From 20CM-2-65-7 sp963830455 (GTDB taxonomy: Bacteria; Gemmatimonadota; Gemmatimonadetes; Gemmatimonadales; GWC2-71-9): a DNA stretch of 64,000 nucleotides. Shown piece after piece: positions 7,218-16,066 of the stretch (position 1 is its first letter; every line of letters begins with the position of its first letter). Under the pieces are notes generated by a model. The model saw nothing but the letters and a program-made list of their open reading frames with translations. It did not search any database and was not told where the DNA came from. The DNA is taken from assembly GCA_963830455.1 (NCBI GenBank), contig CAWHMT010000002.1, positions 992,001 to 1,056,000 on the forward strand, read 5' to 3'. Made by a program: the position numbers and the translations under genes.

Positions 7218-8237
7218 ATGAGTTCTAAAGGCGCCGCAAAGAGGCCTAAACCTAAACAGGCCGCCCAGACTCGACAACCCCGGAAAACCGCCGTGATTAC
7301 CGGCGTCACGGGGCAGGACGGGTCGTACCTCGCCGAGCTGCTGCTCGAGAAGGGCTACGAGGTGATCGGCGTCGTGCGACGCACCTCGCACGACTCCTAC
7401 GAGCGCATCGGGCACCTGCTGGATCGGGTGCACGTCGTCGCGGCCGACCTGCTCGACCAGCACTCGCTGACGACCGTCATTCGCGACGCGAAACCCGACG
7501 AAGTGTACAATCTCGCGGCGCAGAGCTTCGTCCCGACGTCGTGGAACCAGCCGGTTCTCACCGGCGAGTTCACCGCGCTCGGCGTGACCCGCCTGCTCGA
7601 AGCGATCCGGCTCGCGCACCCTGAGGCACGCTTCTACCAGGCCAGCTCGTCGGAGATGTTCGGCAAGGCCGTGGAGACCCCGCAGCGCGAGACCACACCG
7701 TTCTACCCGCGCTCCCCCTACGGCGTCGCCAAGGCCTACGGTCACTGGATCACGGTGAATTACCGGGAATCGTACGGGATGTACGCGGTCAGCGGGATTC
7801 TGTTCAATCACGAGTCGCCGCGCCGCGGCCTCGAGTTCGTCACGCGCAAGGTCAGCGACGCGGTGGCGCGCATCAAGCTCGGCAAAGCAAACGAGCTGCG
7901 CCTGGGCAATCTCGAGTCGGGGCGCGACTGGGGCTTCGCGGGCGACTACGTCGATGCGATGTGGCGCATGCTGCAGCAGAAAGAGCCGACGGACTACGTC
8001 GTGGGCACGGGAGAGATGCACACCGTCCGCGATCTCTGCGCGGCCGCGTTCAGTCGCGTGGGACTCGATTGGAAGAAGTACGTGAAGGTCGATCCGCGCT
8101 TCGTGCGCCCCGCCGAAGTGGACGTCTTGCTCGCCGACGCGACCCGAGCGCGCAACGAGCTGGGCTGGGCGCCCACGGTCAACTTCGAGCAGCTCGTGCA
8201 GATGATGGTCGACGCCGACCTGGAGCGCTTGTCGTGA
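7218..8237 (+). CDS. gmd: GDP-mannose 4,6-dehydratase
   Basis: 339 residues from ATG 7218. An open frame extends further upstream through rpmB, but ATG 7218 is the first start outside it. A basic 22-residue extension precedes the Rossmann motif GVTGQDGSYL. The active-site pair is in RSPYGVAKAY (Tyr and Lys of the short-chain dehydrogenase type) and FYQASSSEMFGK supplies the catalytic Ser/Glu region. NHESPRRGLEFVTRK, GNLESGRDWGFAGDYVDAMW and RPAEVDVLLAD are all typical of GMD. It turns GDP-D-mannose into GDP-4-keto-6-deoxymannose, the branch point to GDP-rhamnose, GDP-fucose or GDP-perosamine. The GTGA overlap with the next gene points to the reductase. Confidence 0.93.
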   Translation: MSSKGAAKRPKPKQAAQTRQPRKTAVITGVTGQDGSYLAELLLEKGYEVIGVVRRTSHDSYERIGHLLDRVHVVAADLLDQHSLTTVIRDAKPDEVYNLAAQSFVPTSWNQPVLTGEFTALGVTRLLEAIRLAHPEARFYQASSSEMFGKAVETPQRETTPFYPRSPYGVAKAYGHWITVNYRESYGMYAVSGILFNHESPRRGLEFVTRKVSDAVARIKLGKANELRLGNLESGRDWGFAGDYVDAMWRMLQQKEPTDYVVGTGEMHTVRDLCAAAFSRVGLDWKKYVKVDPRFVRPAEVDVLLADATRARNELGWAPTVNFEQLVQMMVDADLERLS

Positions 8238-9166
8238 AGGTGCTGGTCACGGGCGCCAACGGGTTCGTGGGCCGCAGCGTGGTGAAGCGCTTGCTGGCCG
8301 ATGGTGACTCCGTGATCGCCGCGGTGGGTCCGGGGGCGCCCGTGGGTCCCGCAACCGGCAACGTGCAGACCGTGTCGCTGGACGTGGCGAACGACGTGTC
8401 GCTGCGCGCGAGCGTGGCGACACCGATCGACGCGGTCATTCATCTCGCGGCGGTCGCCCTGAGCCGCGCCGCCGATCGCGATCCGGCCCTGGCCTGGAAA
8501 GTGAACGCCGAAGGAACGGGGAAGCTTGCGGCGACGGTCGCGAATGCGGCCGCACGCTGGGGCACGCAGCCGCGCTTCGTGCTGGCCTCGACGGCGGACG
8601 TCTATGCCTGGCAAAAACGGCCTATTAAGGAAGAGGACGACGTCGAGCCGACTACGGTCTACGGCTGGAGCAAGCTGGGCGCCGAGCTCGCGGCGCAGCA
8701 AGTCGCGCGCTGCACGGAACTCAAGGTGATCATTGCCAGACCGTTTCCGCACTCTGGTGGTGGGCAGGACGAGAACTTCTGGATCCCCGCGCGGGGCAGG
8801 CTCTTGAAGCATGTCAAACACAGTGGGGGTGTGGCGGTCCCCGTGGGTGACTTGACGGCAGTGCGTGACTACCTGCATGTGGACGATGTGGCGGAGGCGT
8901 ACGCGCTGCTCTTGAAGCGCGGAACGCCGGGCGAGGTGTACAACATCGCCACCGGCCGGGAGGTCACGCTGGATGAGATTCACACGCGCCTCGAGAGCCT
9001 GCTCGGCTTTGTACCCAAGCGTGAGATCGATGGCAGCCAGATTCGCCGCGACGCGCGACCCTATCTAGTCGGTGATGCCACGAAACTGCGGACGGCGACC
9101 GGCTGGGAGCCGCGCAGGTCGCTCGACGACATGCTGCGGGACGTGATCGATGCCCAAAAGAACTGA
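8234..9166 (+). CDS. rmd: NAD-dependent sugar epimerase/reductase, probable GDP-4-keto-6-deoxymannose reductase
   Basis: 310 residues from GTG 8234, overlapping the gmd stop. Nucleotide-binding GANGFVG is at residues 7-13, LASTADVYA supplies the catalytic hydroxyl, and TVYGWSK has the Tyr-x3-Lys pair. The direct coupling to gmd suggests it reduces the Gmd product, giving GDP-D-rhamnose. Family membership as an extended short-chain dehydrogenase is clear; the exact sugar is inferred from position, and GDP-6-deoxy-talose would be an alternative. The 3-prime end overlaps carB by 17 bases. Confidence 0.75.
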   Translation: MKVLVTGANGFVGRSVVKRLLADGDSVIAAVGPGAPVGPATGNVQTVSLDVANDVSLRASVATPIDAVIHLAAVALSRAADRDPALAWKVNAEGTGKLAATVANAAARWGTQPRFVLASTADVYAWQKRPIKEEDDVEPTTVYGWSKLGAELAAQQVARCTELKVIIARPFPHSGGGQDENFWIPARGRLLKHVKHSGGVAVPVGDLTAVRDYLHVDDVAEAYALLLKRGTPGEVYNIATGREVTLDEIHTRLESLLGFVPKREIDGSQIRRDARPYLVGDATKLRTATGWEPRRSLDDMLRDVIDAQKN

Positions 9167-12100
9167 CCTGCATCGCATTCTGCTGCTGGGGTCGGGGCCG
9201 ATCGTCATCGGCCAGGCGGCGGAGTTCGACTACTCGGGGACGCAGGCCGTGAAAGCCCTGAAGGAAGAAGGGTACACGGTCATCCTGGTGAACTCGAATC
9301 CCGCGACGATCATGACCGACCCCGAGCTGGCCGATCGCACGTACATCGAGCCGGTCACGCCCGATTGGGTGCGCAAGGTCATCGAGCGCGAAAGGCCGGA
9401 CGCGCTGCTGCCCACGATGGGCGGTCAGACCGCCCTGAACGTCGCGATGGCGCTCGCCAACGATGGGACCCTCAAGAAGTACAACGTCGAGCTGATCGGT
9501 GCGAACGCGCGCGCGATCAAGATGGCCGAGGACCGGGCCGAATTCAGCGCCGCCATGCGACGCATCGGGCTCGCCACCCCGGCGGGCCACACGGTGAGCT
9601 CGGTGCAGGAAGCGCTCGAGGTGGTCCAGGACTCCGGCTACCCGGCCATCATCCGCCCCTCGTTCACGCTCGGCGGCACCGGTGGCGGCGTCGCGTACAA
9701 CCGGGCCGAGTTCGAGGAGATGGTCGAGCGGGCGCTCGCGCTGTCACCCGTGCACTCGACCCTGATCGAGCGCAGCGTGCTCGGCTGGAAGGAATTCGAG
9801 CTCGAGGTGATGCGCGACCGGCGCGACAACGTCGTGATCGTGTGCTCGATCGAGAACCTCGATCCGATGGGGGTGCATACCGGTGATTCGATCACCGTCG
9901 CGCCCGCCATGACGCTCACCGACCGCGAGTATCAGCGGATGCGCAACGCGGCGATCGCCATCATCCGCGAGATCGGCGTGGAGGCGGGTGGCTGTAATAT
10001 CCAGTTCGCCGTGAACCCGGCCGACGGCGAAATGCTGGTGATCGAGATGAACCCGCGCGTCTCGCGCTCGTCGGCGCTGGCCTCGAAGGCCACCGGCTTC
10101 CCGATCGCGCGCATCGGGACCAAGCTCGCGGTCGGCTACACGCTGGATGAGCTGCCCAACGACATCACGAAGACCACCCCGGCCTCGTTCGAGCCCGTGC
10201 TCGACTATGTCGTCGTCAAAGTGCCGCGCTTTGCGTTCGAGAAATTCCCGCGGGCCGACTTCCGGCTCACCACGCAGATGAAGTCGGTCGGCGAGACGAT
10301 GGCGATCGGGCGCACGTTCAAGGAAGCGTTCCAGAAGGGGCTGCGCGCGCTCGAGATCGGCCGGCCCGGATGGTTGACCGGTGCGACGCTCGCTGACGAC
10401 CGCCTCACCAGCGCCTCGCCTGAAGACCTGCGCGTCGCGCTGCGTACGCCGACGCCGGAGCGGATCTTCCAGGTCAAGCACGCGCTGCTCGCCGAGCTCA
10501 GCGTCGAGGAGATCGCCCAGGCGTCGGGCATCGACCCCTGGTTCCTCTACCAGCTCCGGGAGCTGGTCGACGCCGAGCGCGCGTTCACCGCGCTGAAGAC
10601 CGTGACCGCGCCCGAGCTCCGGCGGATGAAACGCCTGGGATTCTCCGACCGCCAGCTCGCGATGCTGCGCCACACCACGGAGACGGCGATGCGCGAGCAG
10701 CGCTGGGGCTTCGGGATCCATCCCGCGTACAAGACGGTCGACACCTGCGCCGGCGAGTTCCCGTCGTCCACGCCCTATCTCTATTCGTCCTACGACACCG
10801 AAAACGAGTCCGAGCCACTCGGCGATCAGGGCATCGTCATCCTGGGGAGCGGACCCAACCGGATCGGCCAAGGCGTCGAGTTCGATTACTGCTGCGTGCG
10901 CGCGGGACTCGCGTTCCGCGAGCTCGGGTTCAAGACCATCATGATCAACTCGAACCCGGAGACGGTGTCGACCGATTTCGACATCTCCGACAAGCTGTAC
11001 TTCGAGCCGCTCACGTTCGAAGACGTGCTGGAGATCGTCCGCTGGGAGCGTCCGAAGGGCGTCGTCGTGCAGTTCGGCGGCCAGACGCCGCTGCAGCTGA
11101 CCAAGCCTCTCGAAGCCGCCGGCGTGCCGATTCTCGGAACATCGCCCGACGCGATCGATATCGCTGAAGACCGGGAGCGGTTCGAGGAGCTCGCCGACAA
11201 ACTCGGCGTGGCGCAGCCGCCCAACGGCATTGCCCGATCGGTGGACGAGGCCGTGGCCGTCGCCCATCGGATCGGCTATCCGGTCCTGGTCCGGCCCTCG
11301 TACGTGCTCGGCGGGCGCGCGATGGAGATCGTGTACGACGACGGCTCGCTCCGGGAGTACTTCGTCAAAGCCGCCCTCGTGGCGCCGGAGCATCCGGTCC
11401 TGATCGATCACTTTTTGGAAGACGCGTTCGAGGCGGATGTCGACGCGATCTCCGACGGGACGCGTTGCGTGATCGGCGGGGTCATGCAGCACATCGAGGA
11501 CGCGGGCGTGCACTCGGGCGACTCGGCCTGCGTGCTGCCGCCGTACCTGATCGGCGACCGCCAGGTGGAAGAGATGCGCCGGCATACCCAGGCTTTCGCC
11601 AAGGCCCTGGGGGTCGTCGGTCTGCTCAACGTGCAGTTCGCGATCAAGAACGGCGTGGTCTACGTCCTGGAGGTCAATCCGCGGGCGTCCCGGACCGTGC
11701 CGTTTGTGAGCAAGGCCACAGGCGTCCCCCTGGCCAAGCTGGCGGCGGCGGTCATAGTCGGAAGGACACTGGACGATTTGGGCCTTCCCGATGAGCTTCC
11801 CGTCGCCGGGGTAGCCGTGAAGGAGGCGGTGTTCCCCTTCACCAAACTGCCCGGCGTAGATACAGTGTTGGGTCCGGAAATGCGGTCCACTGGGGAAGCG
11901 ATGGGGTTGGCGGACAGTTTCGGGATGGCGTTCGCCAAGGCGCAGATCGCGGCGGACGGAAGCTTGCCCCTCGAGGGCACGATCTTCGTGACCGTCAACG
12001 ATCACGATAAGCCGACCGTGCTGCCGATCGCGCGCCGCTTCCACGAGCTGGGGTTCCGCATTCTGGCGACCGAAGGCACCGCGCGATACCTGCGGGGCCG

Positions 12101-12425
12101 CGGAGTGCCGGCGGAGCGAGTGCTGAAGGTGCACGAGGGGCGGCCGAACGCGATCGACCTGATCGTGTCGGGCGAAGTACACCTGCTGATCAACACGCCG
12201 CTCGGCAAGTTCACGCAGGTGGATGACTACGCCATCCGGCGCGCCGCGCTGGTGCACCGGGTGCCGTACACGACGACGATGTCCGCGGCGAGTGCCGCGT
12301 GTGACGCGATCATTGCGCTCCGCAGCCGCACCGGGAGCGTCAGGAGCCTACAGGAATGGCACGAAAGAACGAACGGCGAAAAGTCGGCGACCGGCGGGCC
12401 GCAGATCGCGGCGGCAAACGCGTAG
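9150..12425 (+). CDS. carB: Carbamoyl-phosphate synthase large subunit
   Basis: 1091 residues, the full usual length. It begins MPKRTDLHRILLLGSGPIVI, with GQAAEFDYSGTQA. Two homologous halves are visible, the second starting at ILGSGPNRIGQGVEFDYCC, each with an ATP-grasp domain (PSFTLGGTGGG and PSYVLGGRAMEI). The last 130 residues form the MGS-like allosteric domain (GFRILATEGTARYLRGRGV). It makes carbamoyl phosphate from ammonia, bicarbonate and two ATP for pyrimidine and arginine synthesis. The glutaminase subunit carA is not in the window. Its position among nucleotide-sugar genes is unusual; it overlaps rmd upstream by 17 bases and murB downstream by 70. Confidence 0.97.
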   Translation: MPKRTDLHRILLLGSGPIVIGQAAEFDYSGTQAVKALKEEGYTVILVNSNPATIMTDPELADRTYIEPVTPDWVRKVIERERPDALLPTMGGQTALNVAMALANDGTLKKYNVELIGANARAIKMAEDRAEFSAAMRRIGLATPAGHTVSSVQEALEVVQDSGYPAIIRPSFTLGGTGGGVAYNRAEFEEMVERALALSPVHSTLIERSVLGWKEFELEVMRDRRDNVVIVCSIENLDPMGVHTGDSITVAPAMTLTDREYQRMRNAAIAIIREIGVEAGGCNIQFAVNPADGEMLVIEMNPRVSRSSALASKATGFPIARIGTKLAVGYTLDELPNDITKTTPASFEPVLDYVVVKVPRFAFEKFPRADFRLTTQMKSVGETMAIGRTFKEAFQKGLRALEIGRPGWLTGATLADDRLTSASPEDLRVALRTPTPERIFQVKHALLAELSVEEIAQASGIDPWFLYQLRELVDAERAFTALKTVTAPELRRMKRLGFSDRQLAMLRHTTETAMREQRWGFGIHPAYKTVDTCAGEFPSSTPYLYSSYDTENESEPLGDQGIVILGSGPNRIGQGVEFDYCCVRAGLAFRELGFKTIMINSNPETVSTDFDISDKLYFEPLTFEDVLEIVRWERPKGVVVQFGGQTPLQLTKPLEAAGVPILGTSPDAIDIAEDRERFEELADKLGVAQPPNGIARSVDEAVAVAHRIGYPVLVRPSYVLGGRAMEIVYDDGSLREYFVKAALVAPEHPVLIDHFLEDAFEADVDAISDGTRCVIGGVMQHIEDAGVHSGDSACVLPPYLIGDRQVEEMRRHTQAFAKALGVVGLLNVQFAIKNGVVYVLEVNPRASRTVPFVSKATGVPLAKLAAAVIVGRTLDDLGLPDELPVAGVAVKEAVFPFTKLPGVDTVLGPEMRSTGEAMGLADSFGMAFAKAQIAADGSLPLEGTIFVTVNDHDKPTVLPIARRFHELGFRILATEGTARYLRGRGVPAERVLKVHEGRPNAIDLIVSGEVHLLINTPLGKFTQVDDYAIRRAALVHRVPYTTTMSAASAACDAIIALRSRTGSVRSLQEWHERTNGEKSATGGPQIAAANA

Positions 12426-13360
12426 CGAAGCCGGCCGCCAAGGCGCCCAAGGTCGCCAAGGCGCCCGAGCCGCCGCCCCAGCCCAAAATCAAGTTCCGCG
12501 GCAAGCTGCTCGAGAACGAGCCGCTGGCGCGGTACACGACGTGGCGGCTCGGCGGGCCGGCGCGCTACCTCGCGATGCCGGCCGACACCGAGGACGTGGT
12601 GCGCGCGCTGGAGCTGGCGCAGACCCGCGGGCTCCCGTGGGTGGTGCTCGGCCTGGGCTCGAACGTGCTGGTCAAGGACGGCGGGTTCCCGGGCGTCGTG
12701 ATCCGGATGGGGAAGGGGATGGACCGCTTCGAAATGAAGGGCGCGACCGCGATCGTGGGCGCGGGGATGCCGACACCGATTCTGGCGCGTCGCACCGCCG
12801 AAGCCGGCTTTGTCGGTGTCGAGCGGTTCGTGGGGATTCCCGGCACCGTCGGCGGCGGCATTTTCATGAACGCGGGCTGCCACGGCGCGGAATTCGCCGA
12901 GATCGTCACGGAGGTGACCGTGATGGATCCGCGGGGCAAGGTCAAACCGCTGTCCCGCAAACAGATCTCGTTCAAGTATCGCTCGAGCAACATCGAGGGC
13001 ATCGTCCTCGAAGCGAAGCTGGGGTTGGGCGAGGAGTCTCCCGCCAAGCTGAAGGAGCTGCAGGCCAAGCTGTTCCGTTGGCGCAAGGCGGGCACGCCGT
13101 TCGACCAGCCCTGCTGCGGCTCGACGTTTACCAACCCCAGCGGCAGCCCAAAGACCGCGGGCATGCTGATCGACGAGTGCGGCCTCAAGGGCTTCACGAT
13201 CGGGGGCGCGCAGGTCTCGAATATGCACGCCAACTACATCATCAACACGGGCACGGCGACCGCGAGCGACGTGCTGAAGGTCATCGATCACATCCGCAAG
13301 ACCGTCGCCAAAAAGACCAGCATCACTTTGGAGCTCGAGTGCAAGATCATCGGGGTGTGA
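12356..13360 (+). CDS. murB: UDP-N-acetylenolpyruvoylglucosamine reductase
   Basis: FAD-dependent reductase completing UDP-MurNAc synthesis. 334 residues, of which the first 45 are a Lys/Ala/Pro-rich extension. The core starts ARYTTWRLGGPARYL, with FAD-binding GLGSNVLVKDGGFPGVVI (about 99-116), GIPGTVGGGIFMNAG (160-174), FKYRSSN with the substrate tyrosine, and CCGSTFTNP with catalytic Ser256. The start is ATG 12356 with AGGAG at 12342-12346. This makes an unusually long 70-base overlap with carB, and the N-terminal extension is the part encoded there, so a later start is possible. It overlaps the next gene as GTGA. Confidence 0.93.
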   Translation: MARKNERRKVGDRRAADRGGKRVAKPAAKAPKVAKAPEPPPQPKIKFRGKLLENEPLARYTTWRLGGPARYLAMPADTEDVVRALELAQTRGLPWVVLGLGSNVLVKDGGFPGVVIRMGKGMDRFEMKGATAIVGAGMPTPILARRTAEAGFVGVERFVGIPGTVGGGIFMNAGCHGAEFAEIVTEVTVMDPRGKVKPLSRKQISFKYRSSNIEGIVLEAKLGLGEESPAKLKELQAKLFRWRKAGTPFDQPCCGSTFTNPSGSPKTAGMLIDECGLKGFTIGGAQVSNMHANYIINTGTATASDVLKVIDHIRKTVAKKTSITLELECKIIGV

Positions 13361-13953
13361 CCTACTTTGCACACGAGTCCAGTTACATCGACGAGGGCGC
13401 GGTCATCGGCAACGGCACCAAGATCTGGCATTTTTCGCATGTGATGCCCGGGGCCGTCATCGGCGAGCGCTGCAACCTCGGTCAGAACGTCGTCGTCATG
13501 CCCGGCACGAAAATCGGCAGCAACGTGAAAATCCAGAACAACGTCTCGATCTACGAGGGCGTCGAGCTCGAAGACGACGTGTTCTGCGGGCCCTCGTGCG
13601 TGTTCACCAACGTGATGAATCCGCGCAGCCACGTGTCCCGCAAGAACGAGTATCGGCGCACGCTGGTGAAGCGCGGCGGCTCGATCGGCGCGAATGCGAC
13701 CATCGTGTGTGGCGTAACGCTGGGCGAGTACGCCTTTATCGGCGCGGGGGCGGTGGTCACCGCCGACGTCCCCGCCTACGGGCTCATGGTCGGCGTGCCC
13801 GCGCGACGCGTGGGATGGATGTGCCAGTGCGGCGAGCGGCTGCGCACCAGCGCGGGGCGTGCGGCGTGCGGCGTGTGTGGTGCCACCTACGAAGAATCAG
13901 GTGGGACACTGCGTCAGACGACGGCTGCGCGCGCGCGCGCAGGGGCATCATGA
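13357..13953 (+). CDS. wbpD: UDP-2-acetamido-3-amino-2,3-dideoxy-D-glucuronate N-acetyltransferase (WbpD-like)
   Basis: 198 residues from GTG 13357. Hexapeptide left-handed beta-helix repeats run from AVIGNGTKIWHFSHVMPGA through VEIED-type turns to IGANATIVCGVTLGEYAFIG. The segment CVFTNVMNPRSHVSRK is characteristic of the WbpD/WlbB subfamily. C-terminal cysteines (MCQCGERL and ACGVCGATY) look like a small zinc ribbon. It acetylates the 3-amino group, the fourth step in UDP-GlcNAc(3NAc)A synthesis. Its three companion enzymes follow directly, which makes this assignment firm. The real start cannot be upstream because that DNA is murB. Confidence 0.88.
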   Translation: MTYFAHESSYIDEGAVIGNGTKIWHFSHVMPGAVIGERCNLGQNVVVMPGTKIGSNVKIQNNVSIYEGVELEDDVFCGPSCVFTNVMNPRSHVSRKNEYRRTLVKRGGSIGANATIVCGVTLGEYAFIGAGAVVTADVPAYGLMVGVPARRVGWMCQCGERLRTSAGRAACGVCGATYEESGGTLRQTTAARARAGAS

Positions 13954-15065
13954 ACGTTCCCATGCTCGACCTCGTCGCGCAGTACAGCGCGATCAAAGAC
14001 GACGTGCTGCCCGCGATGATGAAGGTCGTCGAGACACAACAATTCATCATGGGGCCGGCGGTGCCGCAACTCGAGGTCGAGATCGCGCGGCTGTCCCACG
14101 CGAAGCACGGCATCGGCTGCGCGAGCGGCACCGACGCGCTGCTGCTGCCGCTCAAGGCGCTGAATCTCACGCCGGGCGACGAAGTCATTACGACGCCGTT
14201 CACGTTTTTCGCGACGGCCGGGACGATTCACAATGCCGGCGGCACGCCCGTCTTCGTCGACATTCAGCCCGACACGTTCAACATCGATCCGGCCGCGGTG
14301 AAGCGGGCGATCACGGCGCGCACGCGCGCGATCATGCCGGTCCATCTGTACGGTCAGATGGCCGACATGCTGGAGCTGATGGCGATCGCGAAGTCGCGGG
14401 GAATCAAGCTCATCGAGGACGCGGCGCAGGCGATCGGGGCGCGCCGGAAAATCGACGGGGAGTGGCGCGTCGCGGGCGAGCTCGGATGGGTGACCGGCTA
14501 CTCGTTCTTCCCAAGCAAGAACCTGGGCGCCTGGGGCGACGGCGGGATGATGGTCACATCCGACGACGCGGGGGCCGAGCGGCTGCGCAAGCTGCGGCTC
14601 CACGGCGGTGCCCGGCAATACCATCACGACGAGGTCGGCACCAACTCGCGGCTCGATACGCTGCAGGCGGCTGTGCTGCTCGCCAAACTGCCGTACCTCG
14701 CGCGGTGGTCGGCGCTGCGGCGCGAGCACGCCGCGTACTACACGAAAGCGTTCGCGGACATTCCCCAGGTCAAGCCGCCCTACGTGGACCCCTCGAACGA
14801 GCACATCTTTCATCAGTACACGCTGCGGGCCGAACGGCGCGATGAGCTCCAGGCGCGCCTCAAGAAGGAAGGGATCGGCCATGCCGTGTACTACCCGATC
14901 CCGCTGCACCGCCAGCCGTGCTTTGCACACCTCGGCTACAAGGACGGGTCCCTGCCGCAGGCGGAGCACGCCTCCCGCGAGGCAATATCGCTGCCGATCT
15001 ATCCGGAGCTGACCCGCGCCCAGCTCGACCGCGTCATCGATACGATCCGCGGATTCTATCAGTGA
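13950..15065 (+). CDS. wbpE: DegT/DnrJ/EryC1 sugar aminotransferase (WbpE-like)
   Basis: 371 residues from ATG 13950 (AGGGG just upstream, ATGA overlap). PLP-dependent fold type I. CASGTDALLLPL binds the cofactor phosphate, LIEDAAQAIGA has the aspartate that contacts the PLP nitrogen, and SFFPSKNLGAWGDGG contains the Schiff-base lysine Lys190. It transfers an amino group to the 3-keto carbon of UDP-GlcNAcA made by the WbpB-type dehydrogenase encoded next. The four-gene context discriminates this from other DegT enzymes. Confidence 0.88.
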   Translation: MNVPMLDLVAQYSAIKDDVLPAMMKVVETQQFIMGPAVPQLEVEIARLSHAKHGIGCASGTDALLLPLKALNLTPGDEVITTPFTFFATAGTIHNAGGTPVFVDIQPDTFNIDPAAVKRAITARTRAIMPVHLYGQMADMLELMAIAKSRGIKLIEDAAQAIGARRKIDGEWRVAGELGWVTGYSFFPSKNLGAWGDGGMMVTSDDAGAERLRKLRLHGGARQYHHDEVGTNSRLDTLQAAVLLAKLPYLARWSALRREHAAYYTKAFADIPQVKPPYVDPSNEHIFHQYTLRAERRDELQARLKKEGIGHAVYYPIPLHRQPCFAHLGYKDGSLPQAEHASREAISLPIYPELTRAQLDRVIDTIRGFYQ

Positions 15066-16066
15066 AGCGCCTGAAGGTCGGCGTGGTCGGGGCCGGTGTC
15101 TGGGGCCGTAACCACGTCCGGACCGTCGCCGGACTGCCCGAAGCCGAGCTCGCGGCGGTCTGCGATACCGACGCCACCGTGCGCGAGCGGGTCGCACGCC
15201 AGTATCCGGGCGTGCTGGTCACCGCGGATATCGCGGCGCTGCTGGGGGCGGTGGATGCCGTGATCGTCGCATCCCCGGCGGCGACCCACGCCGCCGTAGC
15301 GTGCCAGGCGATCGAAGCCGGGAAGCCGGTGCTGGTCGAAAAGCCCTTCGCCCTAACCGCCCGGGATGCCGAGCAGGTGGCTCGGGCGGGCGCTGAGCGG
15401 GGCGTCCCGGTCTTGGCGGGTCACCTGCTGGTGTATCATCCCGCTGTCGAAAAGCTGCGGGATATGGTGCAGAAGGGTGACCTGGGCAAAGTATTCTATT
15501 TGTACAGCTTGCGCGTGAATCTGGGACAGGTGCGCAAAGACGAAAACGCGCTGTGGAGCTTTGGGCCGCATGACGTGTCAGTGGCACTCTACTTGCTTGG
15601 TGAGCCCCCCGTACGGGTCGCTGCACAAGGCAAGAGCTATCTGCAGCCCGCGATCGAGGACGTCGTGTTTCTGACGATGGAGTTCGCGAGCGGCGTGCTT
15701 GCGCACGTCCAGATGTCCTGGCTCGATCCCCATAAAGGACGGAAACTCACCGTAGTAGGCGCCAAGAAAATGGTGGTGTTTGACGACATGGAGCCGCGCG
15801 AGAAGCTGCGGATCTACGATAAAGGCGTGGATCGCCCCCCCGAGTACGGCTCGTTCGGCGAGAGTCTGGCGATTCGCGAAGGCGACATCTTCATCCCCCG
15901 TATCCCGGCCGTGGAACCGCTGGCGGCCGAGCTGACGCACTTTGTCCGCGCCGCGCAGGGTCGGGAGACACCGCGCGCGAGCGCCGAGGACGGCGTGCGC
16001 GTCGTCCGCGTGTTGGAAGCTGCCTCGCGCTCGCTGGCGCGCGGCGGCGCTCCGGAGGCTCCATGA
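15062..16066 (+). CDS. wbpB: Gfo/Idh/MocA-type UDP-GlcNAcA 3-dehydrogenase (WbpB-like)
   Basis: 334 residues from GTG 15062, overlapping the wbpE stop. N-terminal Rossmann motif VGVVGAGVWGRNHVRT and VLVEKPFALTARDAE, with the conserved EKP lysine. The second domain is beta-rich (WSFGPHDVSVALYLLGEPP, VLAHVQMSWLDPHKGRKL). It would oxidise C3 of UDP-N-acetylglucosaminuronate to the 3-keto sugar, the second step. Family assignment is certain from sequence; substrate comes from its neighbours. Confidence 0.85.
   Translation: MKRLKVGVVGAGVWGRNHVRTVAGLPEAELAAVCDTDATVRERVARQYPGVLVTADIAALLGAVDAVIVASPAATHAAVACQAIEAGKPVLVEKPFALTARDAEQVARAGAERGVPVLAGHLLVYHPAVEKLRDMVQKGDLGKVFYLYSLRVNLGQVRKDENALWSFGPHDVSVALYLLGEPPVRVAAQGKSYLQPAIEDVVFLTMEFASGVLAHVQMSWLDPHKGRKLTVVGAKKMVVFDDMEPREKLRIYDKGVDRPPEYGSFGESLAIREGDIFIPRIPAVEPLAAELTHFVRAAQGRETPRASAEDGVRVVRVLEAASRSLARGGAPEAP

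Noticed and set aside
9744..12257. An 837-codon minus-strand open frame opposite carB
   Set aside because: Shadow frame; no domain visible, and carB on the + strand is complete.
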